A DNA stretch of 64,000 nucleotides from Hymenobacter sp. BRD67 (lineage in GTDB: Bacteria; Bacteroidota; Bacteroidia; Cytophagales; Hymenobacteraceae), in contig NZ_CP053904.1 of NCBI RefSeq assembly GCF_013256425.1, positions 1,364,001-1,428,000 on the forward strand, in the 5' to 3' direction. Made by a program: the position numbers and the translations under genes. The notes beneath the pieces were generated by a model. That model was not told the origin of the DNA, ran no database searches, and saw nothing but the letters and a program-made list of their open reading frames with translations. Below are positions 18,542 to 28,817 of this stretch, piece by piece; within the stretch, counting starts at the first letter, position 1, and every line of letters begins with the position of its first letter.

Positions 18542-19606
18542 TTACCTCATTCGCCAGGCGCGCGCCTCGGCCAGCGCCGCCAGCAGTTGCGGCGTTTCAA
18601 TCTCCAGTGCGCAGCGAAAATGACCCAGCGGACAGCGGGCGTGCCCATGCAGCCCGCACGGCCGGCAGGCCAGCGGCCCCGGATGCTCCACAATGCGCGA
18701 AAACGTGCTCAGCGGCCCAAACCCGAACACCGGCACCGTAGAGCAGAAAATAGCGCACACCGGCGCATCCACGGCCGAGCACAAGTGGAGGGGGGCCGAG
18801 TCGTTCACGTAGTTCAGCACCGCCCCACGCATCAGCGCCGCCGAAGCCAATAGGGATAATTTTCCTGATAGATTGACCACGCCCGGTCGGTTGGCGGCCT
18901 GCGCCAGCCGCTCGCAGGCCGCCGTATCGGGTGGGCCGCCGAGCAGGTATACCGGCAAATCGGCGGGCAGGGCGGCCAGTAATTCCAGCCACTTTTCCTC
19001 CGGGTATTGCTTGGTAAACCATACCGAAGTGGGCGCCAGGCAGAGGTATTCGCCCACGGCTGCGTAGGCTGCAGCGGCGGCCTCATCGGCGGGCGTGGGG
19101 TAGAGCTTAGGCTTAGAATTAAAAATGAGTGTTGAGCCTACATTTTCTGTTGACTCAGCACGCGTATTTTTAATTTTTAATTTTTCATTTTTAAGTAAAA
19201 AAAGGTTGCGCGTTACCTCGTGCGTGCCATCGCCGATAACGTGCGGCACGCGCCGCGTGAAAAACCGACTGAATGGGTTCTCGGCAAAGCCTACCTGCTC
19301 GGCCGCGCCCGAAAACGCCGTGAGAAACCCCGTGCTGGCAAAGCGCTGCAGCGTCACCACACGGCCGTATTTCTCCCGCCGAATCTGATTAAGTAGGCGC
19401 AGCAGATTAGGGTACTTGCTGGTTTTCTTATCCCAGATTAATACGCGACGAATGTGCGGATTGCCAGCCAGCAAGCCTTCATTGCCGCGCCGCACCAGTA
19501 CATCGAGCGGCCGGCCCGGCTCGTGCTGCGCCAGGTACTCAACCAGCGCCGTGGCCAGGATAACGTCGCCAATAAAGGCCGTTTGGATGAGCAGGGTGGC
19601 GGACAT
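18542..19606 (-). CDS. Glycosyltransferase family 9 (heptosyltransferase-like)
   Basis: This 354-residue cytoplasmic protein resembles ADP-heptose:LPS heptosyltransferases, which build the lipopolysaccharide core. Visible features are the N-terminal LLIQTAFIGDVILATALVEYL, PLDVLVRRGN, the donor-site region YLCLAPTSVWFTKQYPEEKW, and the C-terminal YVNDSAPLHLCSAVDAPVCAIF. A cysteine-rich tail (ACRPCGLHGHARC) near residue 320 is typical of many Bacteroidota members. Residues about 134-165 (DNA 19111-19207) are unlike the family: they are Lys/Asn rich and encoded by an AT-rich inverted-repeat block in frame, probably an inserted element between the two Rossmann domains. The flanking sequence reads normally, so the enzyme may still fold. 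Confidence 0.85.
   Translation of the reverse strand: MSATLLIQTAFIGDVILATALVEYLAQHEPGRPLDVLVRRGNEGLLAGNPHIRRVLIWDKKTSKYPNLLRLLNQIRREKYGRVVTLQRFASTGFLTAFSGAAEQVGFAENPFSRFFTRRVPHVIGDGTHEVTRNLFLLKNEKLKIKNTRAESTENVGSTLIFNSKPKLYPTPADEAAAAAYAAVGEYLCLAPTSVWFTKQYPEEKWLELLAALPADLPVYLLGGPPDTAACERLAQAANRPGVVNLSGKLSLLASAALMRGAVLNYVNDSAPLHLCSAVDAPVCAIFCSTVPVFGFGPLSTFSRIVEHPGPLACRPCGLHGHARCPLGHFRCALEIETPQLLAALAEARAWRMR
19111..19207. repeat. AT-rich inverted-repeat element inside the glycosyltransferase gene
   Basis: Arms 19117-19126 (AATTAAAAAT) and 19166-19175 are perfect complements, and an inner pair GTGTTGAG (19129-19136) with CTCAGCAC (19154-19161) extends the stem with one wobble. More A/T repeats run to 19207. 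GC content falls sharply compared with the surrounding gene. The insert keeps the reading frame open. A related AT-rich block lies at 24384-24480. Confidence 0.6.
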
Positions 19607-19621
19607 GGGGGCGGGGTAAAA

Positions 19622-19655
19622 CGAAAAAAGCGGGCGGCCCGGGCCACCCGCTTTT
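19622..19655 (-). terminator. Terminator of mdh
   Basis: Fifteen-base arms (19626-19640 and 19641-19655) with one mismatch form a GC-rich hairpin flanked by A/T runs, ending in a T run on the minus strand. It lies 28 bases past the mdh stop and just upstream of the glycosyltransferase start. Confidence 0.75.
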
Positions 19656-19683
19656 CACACTCAGTTAAAAACTACTGGCAAAC

Positions 19684-20628
19684 CTACGCGGCCGGGGCAG
19701 CGCTCATCTTGTCCAGCGCATCCATTACCTCTTTCACGTGGCCGCGCGAGGTTTCGAGCATTGCCTTCTCTTCGTCGTTGAGCTGCAATTCAATCACGCG
19801 CTCCACGCCGTTTTTGCCCAGGATAACCGGGGCGCCGAGGTACACGCCGTTGATGCCGTACTCGCCTTGCAGCTCGAGGCACACCGGGAACACCCGGCGC
19901 TGGTCGCGCACGATGGCTTCTACCATTTGGGCGGCCGCCGCGCCAGGCGCGTACCAGGCCGAAGTGCCCATGAGCTTTACCAGCTCGCCGCCGCCTACGG
20001 CGGTGCGCTGCACAATGGCGTCCAGCTTGTCTTTGGAAATCAGCTCCGTAACCGGAATACCGCCCACGGTGGTGTAGCGGGGCAGCGGCACCATGGTGTC
20101 GCCGTGGCCGCCCATCAGCACCGCCTGAATATCTTTGGGGCTCACGTTCAGGGCCTCGGCCAGGAAGGCGCGGTAGCGGGCCGTGTCGAGGATACCGGCC
20201 ATGCCGAACACCTTTTCGCGGGGCAGCTTGGCGGTGAGGTGCGCCTGGTAGGTCATCACGTCGAGCGGGTTCGATACGACGATAATAATAGCGTTGGGTG
20301 AATATTTCACCACCTGCTCGGTTACCGATTTTACGATGCCGGCGTTAGTCGCAATCAGGTCGTCGCGGCTCATGCCGGGCTTGCGGGGCAGGCCCGAGGT
20401 AATGACTACCACTTCCGAGCCGGCGGTGCGGGCGTAGTCGTTGGTAACGCCTACGGTGCGGGTATCGTACCCAATGATGGGCGCTTTCTGCCAGATATCG
20501 AGGGCTTTGCCTTCGGCAATGCCTTCCTTGATGTCAACCAGTACAACTTCGTTGGCAATTTCACGGGTGGCGAGCACGTCGGCGCAGGTTGCGCCCACAT
20601 TGCCAGCCCCAACTACGGTAACTTTCAT
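19684..20628 (-). CDS. mdh: Malate dehydrogenase
   Basis: Mdh reversibly oxidises malate to oxaloacetate with NAD in the TCA cycle. The 314-residue protein is of the LDH-like MDH type: NAD site MKVTVVGAGNVGATCADVLA, Asp ending the second strand in VVLVDIKEG, substrate loop TSGLPRKPGMSRDDLIATN, VVSNPLDVMTYQ, and the proton-relay histidine in VLMGGHGDTMVPLPRY. The open frame begins at 20706, but the ATG at 20628 starts directly with the NAD-binding strand and is the right start. A possible -7 box (TACTTTTA on the minus strand, 20678-20685) lies 50 bases upstream. It is a single-gene unit with its own terminator. Confidence 0.96.
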   Translation of the reverse strand: MKVTVVGAGNVGATCADVLATREIANEVVLVDIKEGIAEGKALDIWQKAPIIGYDTRTVGVTNDYARTAGSEVVVITSGLPRKPGMSRDDLIATNAGIVKSVTEQVVKYSPNAIIIVVSNPLDVMTYQAHLTAKLPREKVFGMAGILDTARYRAFLAEALNVSPKDIQAVLMGGHGDTMVPLPRYTTVGGIPVTELISKDKLDAIVQRTAVGGGELVKLMGTSAWYAPGAAAAQMVEAIVRDQRRVFPVCLELQGEYGINGVYLGAPVILGKNGVERVIELQLNDEEKAMLETSRGHVKEVMDALDKMSAAPAA

Positions 20629-20726
20629 GAGAATAAATGAAGGGTAGGAGGGAACGGTGCCAGCAAGTCTGGCGCGGTAAAAGTACGCCCAAATTGGTAG
20701 GAGCACGTTGCCCGCGCCCGAACCGC

Positions 20727-23700
20727 TTACAGCTTCACCTCTTTCGTATTATCGTCCAGGTTCCGGTCTATCAGCTCGTGGTAAGGGTCTACGGCCACGG
20801 AGGCCGGCTTTTGGGCCACCACGAATTGCAGCTTGTTGTTGCCGGCCACGAGGCGACGCTTGATGAGCAGTAGGGGCGGCAGGGGCTGCTTGCTGGGACC
20901 CGGCGCGGGAAAAATGGCCACGGGCATGTAGTCATGCTCGGGGCCGGCCGCTGGTTGCCGGTGCTGTCGGCGTAAAACTTCTGGCTCTTCACCGTGAAGT
21001 TGACCTGGTAGCGGCCATCGGGCAGCTTTTTAGCTGAGGCATCGGTCACACGGTTTTCGTAAAGCGTGATGCGGTCGAAGTTGTCCGTGATAAACTGCTG
21101 AAGCGAGTCGGGTGCCGCCCGGCGGATGTAGCTGATAAACTCGGTCGAGTTGGTGTAGGGCGGGCCCTGGAAGGCCACGGCGTGCACGTAGTCGTGCAGG
21201 GCCGCATTGAGCTTTTGCTCGCCCATGTAGTCCTGCAAGGCGTACATCACCACCGAGCCCTTGCCGTAGTGAATGTATTGCTGATTCTCGACCAGGGCCA
21301 GCGGCACCTCCTTCTTCCGCTCGAAGGCGCGGCCCTGCAGGTAGCGCCGCTGGTCAATTTTCAGGAATTTCTGCATGGTGTAGTAGCCAAACGTGTGCTT
21401 GAGTACCATGAAGGCCGAATACTCCGCCATCGACTCAACCATGAGCGTGCTACCCTGCACGTTGCCCCGATTACCTGGTGCGCCCACCACTGGTGCGCCA
21501 CCTCGTGGGCCGTCACGTAGAACGGATAGTCAAGGTCTTCAGGGTCTTTGGGGTCAACCTTGGCAATGAAGCCAATCGCCTCCGAAAACGGAATCGTATT
21601 GGCGAAGCTCTGGGCAAACTGCTGGTAGTTCGGAAATTCCAGGATGCGCACCTGCTGGTGCTGGTAGGGTGAGAAGTTCTTGGAGCAATATGCCAGCGCG
21701 GCCTGGGCACCGGCTGCCATACGGGCCAGGTTGTAGGTGTGGCCCGGCTGGTAGTAGATGGTAATCGGGATGGTGCGGTGGCCCACTGAATCAACCCAGT
21801 TGGCCTTGTATTCCTGGTACCTGGCCGAGAGGAAGGTGTAGAAATTCAGCATCGGCCGGTCCATGGCATAGGTGAAATAGCGGCGGCCATCCTTCGTCCA
21901 TTCATTCTGCAGGTAGCCCGGCGCGATGGCCGTCTGGTCGGCCTCGGTACTTACCGTAATGCGGAACCGAATCCAGTCCGCATCCTGGCTGATGTATGTA
22001 TTCTGCCGGGCCTTCAAATTATTGACCGGTGCCATGCGCGGGCGCGGCTTGAGGCCGTAGCTTTTGCGGGTCTGGTCGTTGGTCAGCTCGGCGTTCTCGC
22101 GGTAGCCCAGGCTGGGCAGGTAATTGGAGCTGATGAAGCTGCCATTGTACACGATGTCGGTGTTCGAGTCGCTGTTTGGAAAACCCAGCTCGCGGTAGTC
22201 GATGCTCATGGTGAGCGGTAGCGAGTCGCCGGGTGCCAGCGGCCTGGCCAGCCGGTACAGACGGATACCTGAGGTCGTGTCATTCAGCACCAGGCTGGCC
22301 GTGCCGGGCTGGCCCAGGGCCAGCTGGCGCAGCCGCGGGTGCTGCTCGGCGGGCAAACTCACAATCACCGTATCGAGGGGCCGTGGGTGCTTGTTCACCA
22401 GCATAAACTGCCCCTGAAAATGCACTCGCCTAGTGCTTGGGAAGATGTCGGTATTCAGGTCTACGGCCACGATGCGGGGCTGCGCCACGTCCTTGAGGCG
22501 ACGGTACTGGCGCTCGTACTGCACTTGCAGTTTTTCCTGCTGCTTGGGCGTGCGGTACTGATTGAGAATATTGGTGTTATAGTAAATAAAGCTGCCCGTG
22601 CCGATGGCAATTACTAGCCCCACCAAAGCGGCCAGCGTGCTGCTGCTGCCCCAGCGTCGGCGCGCTTCGGCCCAGCGGCCGCTCGAGTCGGTGCCGCGCA
22701 CCCAAAGCAGATTGGCCAGCAGCACAAAGAGAATAGCCCAGCCCACCCAGTACAGCTTTGTCCACCAGAAAGCAGGCATGAAGTGGCCGTATCCGTTCAT
22801 GTCGGAGTGCGGCGCGCTGGGTGCCCCGCCATAGGCCAGCAGCCGGTGGGTAAAGCCCAGTTGCCCGCGAAATATATTGATTAAGTAATATAATATCATC
22901 ACGAAGAAGCCCAGGTACTTGTTGTTCACGAGCACCTGCACCAGCATGGCCAGCACGCATAGCAGCAGCAAATAGGGTAGCATCAGGCCAAACAACGCCT
23001 GGATGTACAGCCCGATTTCGTAGTGGAAATACCCTTTCACCGTTTGCACCAGCAGCCCGCACAGCAGCACCACCATCAGCAGCACCACCTGCACCAGGCC
23101 CAGGGCGGCCAGCTTGCTCATAAACGGCACCCAGGTAGGCACCGGCACGGCATCGGTAATCTGGGCCACGCCGGCCTCGCGCTCGCGCCACACCAGCTCG
23201 CCGCTGTAGTAGATGATGATTATCAGCAGGAACAGGAAGAATGTGCCGCTGAGCACGCTCACTGCTTCACCCGTGACGGGGTAGGTCGTAGTGTCGAAGG
23301 TTTTACCAATCTGCGAGGAGGTGGCAAGCAGAAAAATGACGCCCGCCCCTACAATGGCAGCGAAATACACGTTCCGCACGATGCCCCGAAATTCCAGCTT
23401 GGTGAGGCTCCACCACTGCTGCAGGTGCATAGAGGTGGTAAACACCTGCGCCACGCGGGGTAGCCGCAACGTGGCAAGTGCTGGCACTACAGTATCGTCG
23501 TCAAGCACGGTCGCCGCTGCATTTTTGCGCTTTCCGGGGGCTTTGTCCGAAGCAAAAGCTGAGAACCTGAACCGGGCGTAGCAAAACGCGAGCAGGCCTA
23601 CCCCCACCGCCAGCCACACGGCCCGGTTGAGCAGCACAAACGAGCTGAGCGGTAGCAGGCGCGTATTTTTATCGGCGGCCGTCCAGTAGCGGGTCGTCAG

Positions 23701-24377
23701 CTCCACGGCCCCGAGGCCAAAGGCATCAAGCGTAGCCGCCAAATGCTCATTCTTGAGGTCGGAGAGGTATGAGCTGGCAATGAGGTAGCCCACCAACAGC
23801 ACCACCGACCCGATGTAGGTGCTCAGAATATTGCGCGTGAGCGTGGCCGTGGTGAAGAAAATAGCCCGCTAAACAGCAGGTTGGGCAGGATAATAATCAG
23901 GTAGGGCCACAGATACGTACCGGGCGGCGTATGCGCCAGAAAGCGGTCGGCCTCGACCCAGGGCATTGCGCCCGCCACCGCCGCGCCCAGCCCCAAGCCC
24001 AGAAATACCAGCGCCGCAATCAGAAAAGAGCCCACAAACCGCCCGCCCAGGTAGCCGGCCTTGGTGATGGGAGTGGTGTAGAACAGCGGGTGCGTGCGGT
24101 ACTCAAAGTCGCGGTACACAGGGTTGGCCATCAGCGACGAAGCCACGATGACACCAAACGTGCTGAGCACTCCCAGCACGATGGTGACCGAAAACGGCGC
24201 GTTGATTTTTACGGCCTGCCCGTCGCCGCCCAGGCTCACGCCCACGCCGGTGCCAAAGCCGCCGCCGGCCGCCGTCACGAGCAGGCCCGCGAGCAGCGCC
24301 AACAGCAAAAAGTAAATCCAGGTGGCTGGCCGCCGCAACCGGTACTTCAGTTCAAAAAGGAGTATAGGCAGGAACAT
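20727..24377 (-). pseudogene. ABC-2 permease fused to M1 aminopeptidase, frameshifted at three points as read
   Basis: Joined, this is a protein of about 1217 residues: an N-terminal ABC-2 type permease with about twelve membrane segments (MFLPILLFELKYRLRRPATW onward), then an M1 peptidase domain with the zinc motif HEVAHQWWAH and Glu in MVESMAEYSAF. This fusion is a known Bacteroidota architecture. The reading frame is broken by three apparent one-base losses: in the A run 23858-23861, near 21464 in GTTGCCCC, and in the G run 20940-20943. Adding one base at each restores a continuous family-like sequence, so sequencing error is more likely than decay. The partner ATPase gene lies just upstream. 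Substrate unknown. Confidence 0.82.
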
Positions 24378-24383
24378 GGTTCT

Positions 24384-24480
24384 TGGAATTAAAAACTATG
24401 AATTAAAAATTGACTTAACTAGCAGGTAGTCAAGCTGGCGCGGCCTTAATTTTTAATTGCTAATTCTGAATTCTTAATTT
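24384..24480. repeat. AT-rich inverted repeat between the ABC permease and ATPase genes
   Basis: Two AT-rich stretches (24384-24417 and 24446-24480), built from AATTAAAAATT-like units, are imperfect inverted copies around a GC-rich centre. The right arm encodes the last residues and stop codon of the ATPase gene once its frame is corrected. The units resemble those inside the glycosyltransferase gene at 19117-19207. Confidence 0.5.
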
Positions 24481-25331
24481 CTGAAAAGTACACGTCTTCC
24501 AGGTCGGGGCTGACTTGCTCAAACCCGCGCCCGGTGCGCTGTCGGCCAGCACGTGTACCACCGTTTTGCCCGCAAACAGGCGCGAGCTTATCACGCGCTG
24601 ATTGGCCTGCAAGCTGGGGAGCTCGGCTTTCTCGATAAGCTTTTTCCAGATTTTACCGTGCAGCGCGTTCATCACCGTTTGCGGGTCGCCGGTGAGCAGC
24701 ACTTCGCCCTTGTTGATAATGGCCATGCTGCGGCACAGGTCGCTCACATCACTGACAATGTGGGTACTGAGAATAACGATAATGTTCTCGCCAATCTCGC
24801 TCAGCAGGTTGTGGAAGCGGTTGCGCTCGGCGGGGTCGAGGCCGGCCGTGGGCTCATCCACGATAATGAGGCGCGGATTGCCCAGCAGCGCCTGCGCAAT
24901 ACCGAAGCGCTGCTTCATGCCCCCGAATAGCCGCCCACGTGCTTTTTGCGCACGTCGTAGAGGTTGGTCTGGTGCAGTAGCGCTGCTACCATCTCCTTGC
25001 GCTCGCGGCCGTTGGCAATGCCTTTGAGGGTCGCGAAATGGTCGAGCAGCTCTTCGGCGCTCACCTTGGGGTATACTCCAAACTCCTGGGGCAGGTAGCC
25101 CAGCACCCGGCGCACTGCCTCCTTATCGCGCAGCACGTCGATATTATCGAGCATAATGCTGCCCGTATCGGCGTCCTGCAAGGTGGCGATGGTGCGCATC
25201 AGGGAGCTTTTGCCCGCCCCATTGGGCCCGAGCAGGCCAAACATGCCGGTGGGAATCGTCAGGTTTACGCCTCGCAGCGCCTGCGTGCCGTTGGCGTAGG
25301 TTTTGGAAAGGTTGGTAATGGTAAGAGACAT
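24446..25331 (-). pseudogene. ABC transporter ATPase, frameshifted at two points as read
   Basis: The gene encodes the ATP-binding partner of the permease/M1 fusion downstream. The first part (25331 to about 24920) has Walker A GPNGAGKSS, and the Q loop LPQEFGVYP. The signature motif GGYSGGMKQR and Walker B LIIVDEPTAGLDP follow only after adding one base in the C run 24920-24924. A second one-base loss in the A run 24521-24523 changes the last residues; corrected, the protein is about 295 residues and ends in SEIKN followed by residues encoded by an AT-rich repeat. All catalytic motifs survive correction, so the gene is probably intact in the cell. Confidence 0.85.
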
Positions 25332-25370
25332 AGCCAGTTGTAGAAAGAAGAAAGAGGGCTGGTTTATAGG

Positions 25371-25388
25371 TAGCTAAAAGTTTAGCTA
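25371..25388. promoter_or_regulatory. Palindromic operator-like site before the ABC transporter
   Basis: A perfect palindrome with eight-base arms TAGCTAAA and TTTAGCTA around AG lies 40 bases upstream of the ATPase start. Its size suits a dimeric repressor such as a GntR-type protein, often found with such ABC systems, but no regulator gene is adjacent. The rest of 25332-25567 is AT rich (25500-25540) with no open frame. Confidence 0.35.
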
Positions 25389-25567
25389 ACCCACTTAATC
25401 TTGGGCAAGATAGGGCGCGAAAGGGAGCTTTTTCCAATAAAGCCGCAGGCACACGCCAAGCAATTGCTTTGCTGCTTAGGAAGTTCCGGCTGGCAGTTGA
25501 GAATTTATATATTAAAAAAATTATTTTAAATATACTTGGTCCGCTCGCAAGTCTGGTTTTGTGCAGG

Positions 25568-26899
25568 CTACAACCGCTGCACGGCCAGCACGCGCATGGT
25601 GGCTTTCTCTACCTTAAAGCGCTCATCCACGCGGCAGCCCACCACCCAGCAGATTTTGCCATCGGCCGAAGTGAGCACGCGCACTTCCTCTTTGAGATTA
25701 AGCGGTACTTTCTGGTCGATGAGAAAATCGCTCAGGTGCTTTTTGCCTTTCATGCCCAGCGGCATAAACCAGTCGCCCTCCTGCCAGCGCCGCAGGGTGA
25801 GCGGAAATTTTAGCTTATCCATATCCAGCGCGGCCGTGCTGCGCGAGCGCGGAATCTCGTAGCCTGCGCCATCGTGCCTGGTGGCGCGCAGGCGCAGGCC
25901 GTCGGCCAATAAGTCTTCCTGGTCTTCAGCTAACTGGAACGTACCGTACTGCGCCAGGCGGCGCGGCGTGATAACGAGCCGACCACGGTCCTTTACCAGG
26001 CGGTGCGTGGGCGAGTCGAACTGCCGGCCGGCTGGCCCATCGAAGGCGGCCACTATTTCCTTCACCACCGGCCAGGCAAAGCCAAACTCGCGCAGCAGCT
26101 CGTGCAGCACCAAAGCCGGCGCAGCGGCGGCAGTGAGTGGGGCCAGGTCGAGATAAACCGCGTCGTCTTCGTCTCGCCTCGCCTCGGCGGCCAGTGCTTC
26201 AACGTAGCGCCGCACGATTTCCTCGGCCCCGCCCACGCGCTCGGCGGTGGCGGCCAGCGTGTTGTCGAGGTTGGGGTTGATTTCGCGCAGCACGGGCAGC
26301 ACCTGCTGGCGCAGGCGGTTGCGCTGGTACACGGGGCTGTCGTTGCTGGCATCCTCGCGCCAGATAAGGCGGTTCTCGACCAGGTAATCGTAGAGGTCGT
26401 CCTTTGCGCAGGGCAGGAGCGGGCGCACCACGTAGCCATTTTTGGCCCGGATGCCGTGCAGGCCCGCCAGGCCGGTGCCGTGCGTCAGGTTGAGCAGCAT
26501 GGTTTCGGCGGCATCGCGGCGGTGGTGGGCGGTGGCAACCGCGGCGTAGCCATTGGTAGCCCGCACCTGCTCAAACCAGCGGTAGCGCAGCAGCCGGGCG
26601 GCCATCTGGGTCGAGATGCCTTCGCGCTCGGCAAAGGCTTTGGTTTGAAAAAACTCGGCGAAGTAGGGTACTTCGTACTGCTTGGCCAGCTTGCGCACAA
26701 ACTGCTCGTCGGCGTCGGCCTCTTCGCCCCGCAGGCCGAAGTGGCAGTGCGCCACGGCCAGCTCCATACCCAGCCGGTGCAGCACATCGAGCAGCACCAC
26801 CGAGTCGAGGCCGCCGCTCACGGCGACGAGCACGGTATCGGTTTCGGGGTTAAAAAGAGCGTTCTGGCTGATAAACTGGCGAACCTGGTCGAGCATCAT
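25568..26899 (-). CDS. tilS: tRNA(Ile)-lysidine synthase
   Basis: TilS attaches lysine to cytidine 34 of the CAU anticodon of tRNA-Ile, changing both charging and codon recognition; it is essential. The 443-residue protein has the PP-loop ATP site SGGLDS at residues 28-33, followed by AVAHCHFGLRGEEADADEQF, and ATAHHRRDAAETMLLN, all diagnostic. The C-terminal TilS domain (about 370-443) includes PLGMKGKKHLSDFLIDQKVP. A box close to TAnnTTTG (26927-26934) lies upstream, back to back with the promoter of the ostA-like gene. Confidence 0.94.
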   Translation of the reverse strand: MMLDQVRQFISQNALFNPETDTVLVAVSGGLDSVVLLDVLHRLGMELAVAHCHFGLRGEEADADEQFVRKLAKQYEVPYFAEFFQTKAFAEREGISTQMAARLLRYRWFEQVRATNGYAAVATAHHRRDAAETMLLNLTHGTGLAGLHGIRAKNGYVVRPLLPCAKDDLYDYLVENRLIWREDASNDSPVYQRNRLRQQVLPVLREINPNLDNTLAATAERVGGAEEIVRRYVEALAAEARRDEDDAVYLDLAPLTAAAAPALVLHELLREFGFAWPVVKEIVAAFDGPAGRQFDSPTHRLVKDRGRLVITPRRLAQYGTFQLAEDQEDLLADGLRLRATRHDGAGYEIPRSRSTAALDMDKLKFPLTLRRWQEGDWFMPLGMKGKKHLSDFLIDQKVPLNLKEEVRVLTSADGKICWVVGCRVDERFKVEKATMRVLAVQRL

Positions 26900-26926
26900 A
26901 AATTAGGAGGGAGGAGCACTACATTG

Positions 26927-26934
26927 CAAAGATG
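26927..26934 (-). promoter_or_regulatory. Candidate -7 box of tilS
   Basis: The minus strand reads CATCTTTG, one base off TAnnTTTG, 28 bases before the tilS start. The same variant occurs before the phosphoesterase gene at 52944-52951, which makes it a little more credible. Confidence 0.3.
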
Positions 26935-26959
26935 CGCGTTAGCCCCGGCCCCGTCGCCG

Positions 26960-26967
26960 TAACTTTG
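26960..26967 (+). promoter_or_regulatory. -7 box of the ostA-like gene
   Basis: TAACTTTG matches TAnnTTTG exactly and ends six bases before the ATG at 26974, so the transcript would have almost no leader. No good -33 element was seen. Confidence 0.45.
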
Positions 26968-26973
26968 GGCCGA

Positions 26974-28766
26974 ATGCCGCTTCTCCGTTTTCTCATAGCT
27001 ATTCTGCTCCTGCTGCCGCTGGGGCGCTGCAGGCCCAAAACCGCCCGGCCGCTCCGCCCACTCCTGCTGGCCCTGGTTCGCGCCCGCAGCCCGTTAAAGG
27101 GGCACCCGTCGAGCTGCTGCCCGGCACCCGCGAGCTGCGCGGCGGCGACTTCAACGGCGTAAAAATCCGCAAGCTGATTGGCAACGTGAGCTTTAAGCAG
27201 CAGGACGTTTTTCTGTACTGCGACTCGGCTTACCAATACCTGGAGCGCAATGAAATAGAGGCGTTTAGCAATGTGCGCATTGTGCAGAGCGATACCATGA
27301 CCATCACCGGCGACCACGGCTTTTATGATGGCAACAAGCGCACGGCCCGCATGACCGGCCAGGTTGTGACGATGCACGACCCGCGCATGACGCTCACTAC
27401 TACGGCGCTCGACTACGACCTCACCCGCAAAACGGCTTTCTACACCGTGGGCGGCCACATCGTGGACCCGAAGAATACCCTGGATAGCCAGCAGGGCTTT
27501 TACGATACTAATAGCAAAGTATTTGTTTTTAAGCGCGACGTGCACCTGATTTCACTCGATGAGCAGGGCCAGCCCACCGACCTGCGCAACGACACGCTGA
27601 CTTTTAATACCATTACCAAGATTGCCTATTTCGATGGGCCGACGCGCATTAAAAGCCCCCAGGGCGACCTGTACGCCGAAAAAGGCACGTACAATACCAC
27701 CACCCGCGTATCTAACTTTGCCCGCAACGCCAAGATTGACACGCCCGGCTACCTGCTCGGCGGCGACCAGCTGGTGTACGACCAGGTAAAGCTCTATGGC
27801 ATTGCCACGGGGCACGTCTCGCTTATTTCCAAGAAAGACAACCTGGTGCTGCGCGGCGACCAGGGCCGCTACTGGCGGGCGCTGGGCCGCACCAAGCTCT
27901 TTGGCTCGCGGCCGGTGGTGCGCAACATCTCGGGCAAGGACACGCTCTATATGGCCGCTGATACGCTGCTGAGCGTCGAAACCCGGCCGGGCCGCGCCGT
28001 GCAGCGGCCCATTCTGTACGCCTGGCCCAAAGTGCAGATTTTCCGGGGTAAGATGCAGGGCCGCTGCGACTCACTCACCTACGACCGTCAGGACAGTATC
28101 ATTTACCTCAACCGCGACCCGGTGGTGTGGCAGGCCCGCAACCAGCTCACGTCCGACTCGATGAATCTGCGCTTCCGGCGCGGGCAGCTCGACCGGGCCA
28201 ACCTGTTTTCCAATGCCTTTGCCGTGCAGGAAGACACCGTGCAGGACCATAACCAGGTGAAGGGGCGCAACATGGTGGCGTATTTCCGGCGGGGCCAGAT
28301 GGCGCGTATCGATGTGCTGGGTAATGCGGAAAGCCTGTATTTTACCCTCGACGGTGATACCGTGCTGAGCGGGATGAATAAGTCGGTGTCGGCCAGCATG
28401 CGGCTGCGCTTTGTTGATAATAAAATCAAGCAGCTTACCTGGCTCACCAACCCTGAAGCCAGCTACACGCCCGTGCACGAGCTGAAAGATGACGTGAAGC
28501 AGCTGAAAGGCTACCGCTGGCGGGTAACCGAGCGGCCTACGCGCCGCGTGGTCTTCGGCAAGCATTTCGCCGCCGACCTCACCCGCAAGCCGAAAGCTAA
28601 GCCAAAGTCGAAAGCGTCAAAAACCCGCTCAAAAGCCAGGGGTAAAACGCATTCCAGACCCGCCGCCCGGCCCAAAACCGCGCCAATAAAGCCGACTGCG
28701 CCCGCACGGCCCGTTGTGCCTGCAACCCCCGCTAAGTTTCGGGCTCCTCGCCTCGCGGGCCCGTAG
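26974..28766 (+). CDS. OstA/LptA-like LPS-transport protein, N-terminal frameshift as read
   Basis: The protein resembles OstA/LptA periplasmic beta-jellyroll proteins that bridge LPS to the outer membrane. Tandem repeats of the fold are visible, for example DTMTITGDHGFYDGNKRTA, SPQGDLYAEKGTYNTTT and GDQLVYDQVKLYGIATG. As read, the signal peptide (MPLLRFLIAILLLLPLG from ATG 26974) is in a different frame from the mature part. Adding one G to the run at 27021-27024 joins them into a normal precursor of about 597 residues with a cut after LQAQ. Without it the frame starts only at GTG 27186. The tail (about 540-597) is Lys/Pro/Ala rich and likely disordered. It precedes bamD, matching an outer-membrane assembly role. 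Confidence 0.82.
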
Positions 28767-28781
28767 CGGAACTACCTGCGG

Positions 28782-28809
28782 TTTGGGCGTCGTTTTACTT
28801 GTACCTTTG
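28782..28809 (+). promoter_or_regulatory. Promoter of bamD (TTTG ... TACCTTTG)
   Basis: A TTTG at 28782-28785 and an exact TAnnTTTG box, TACCTTTG, at 28802-28809 are spaced 16 bases apart. The box ends eight bases before the bamD ATG, so the leader must be very short. This would start the bamD-rpoZ-coaC run. Confidence 0.5.
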
Positions 28810-28817
28810 CCCTTTGT

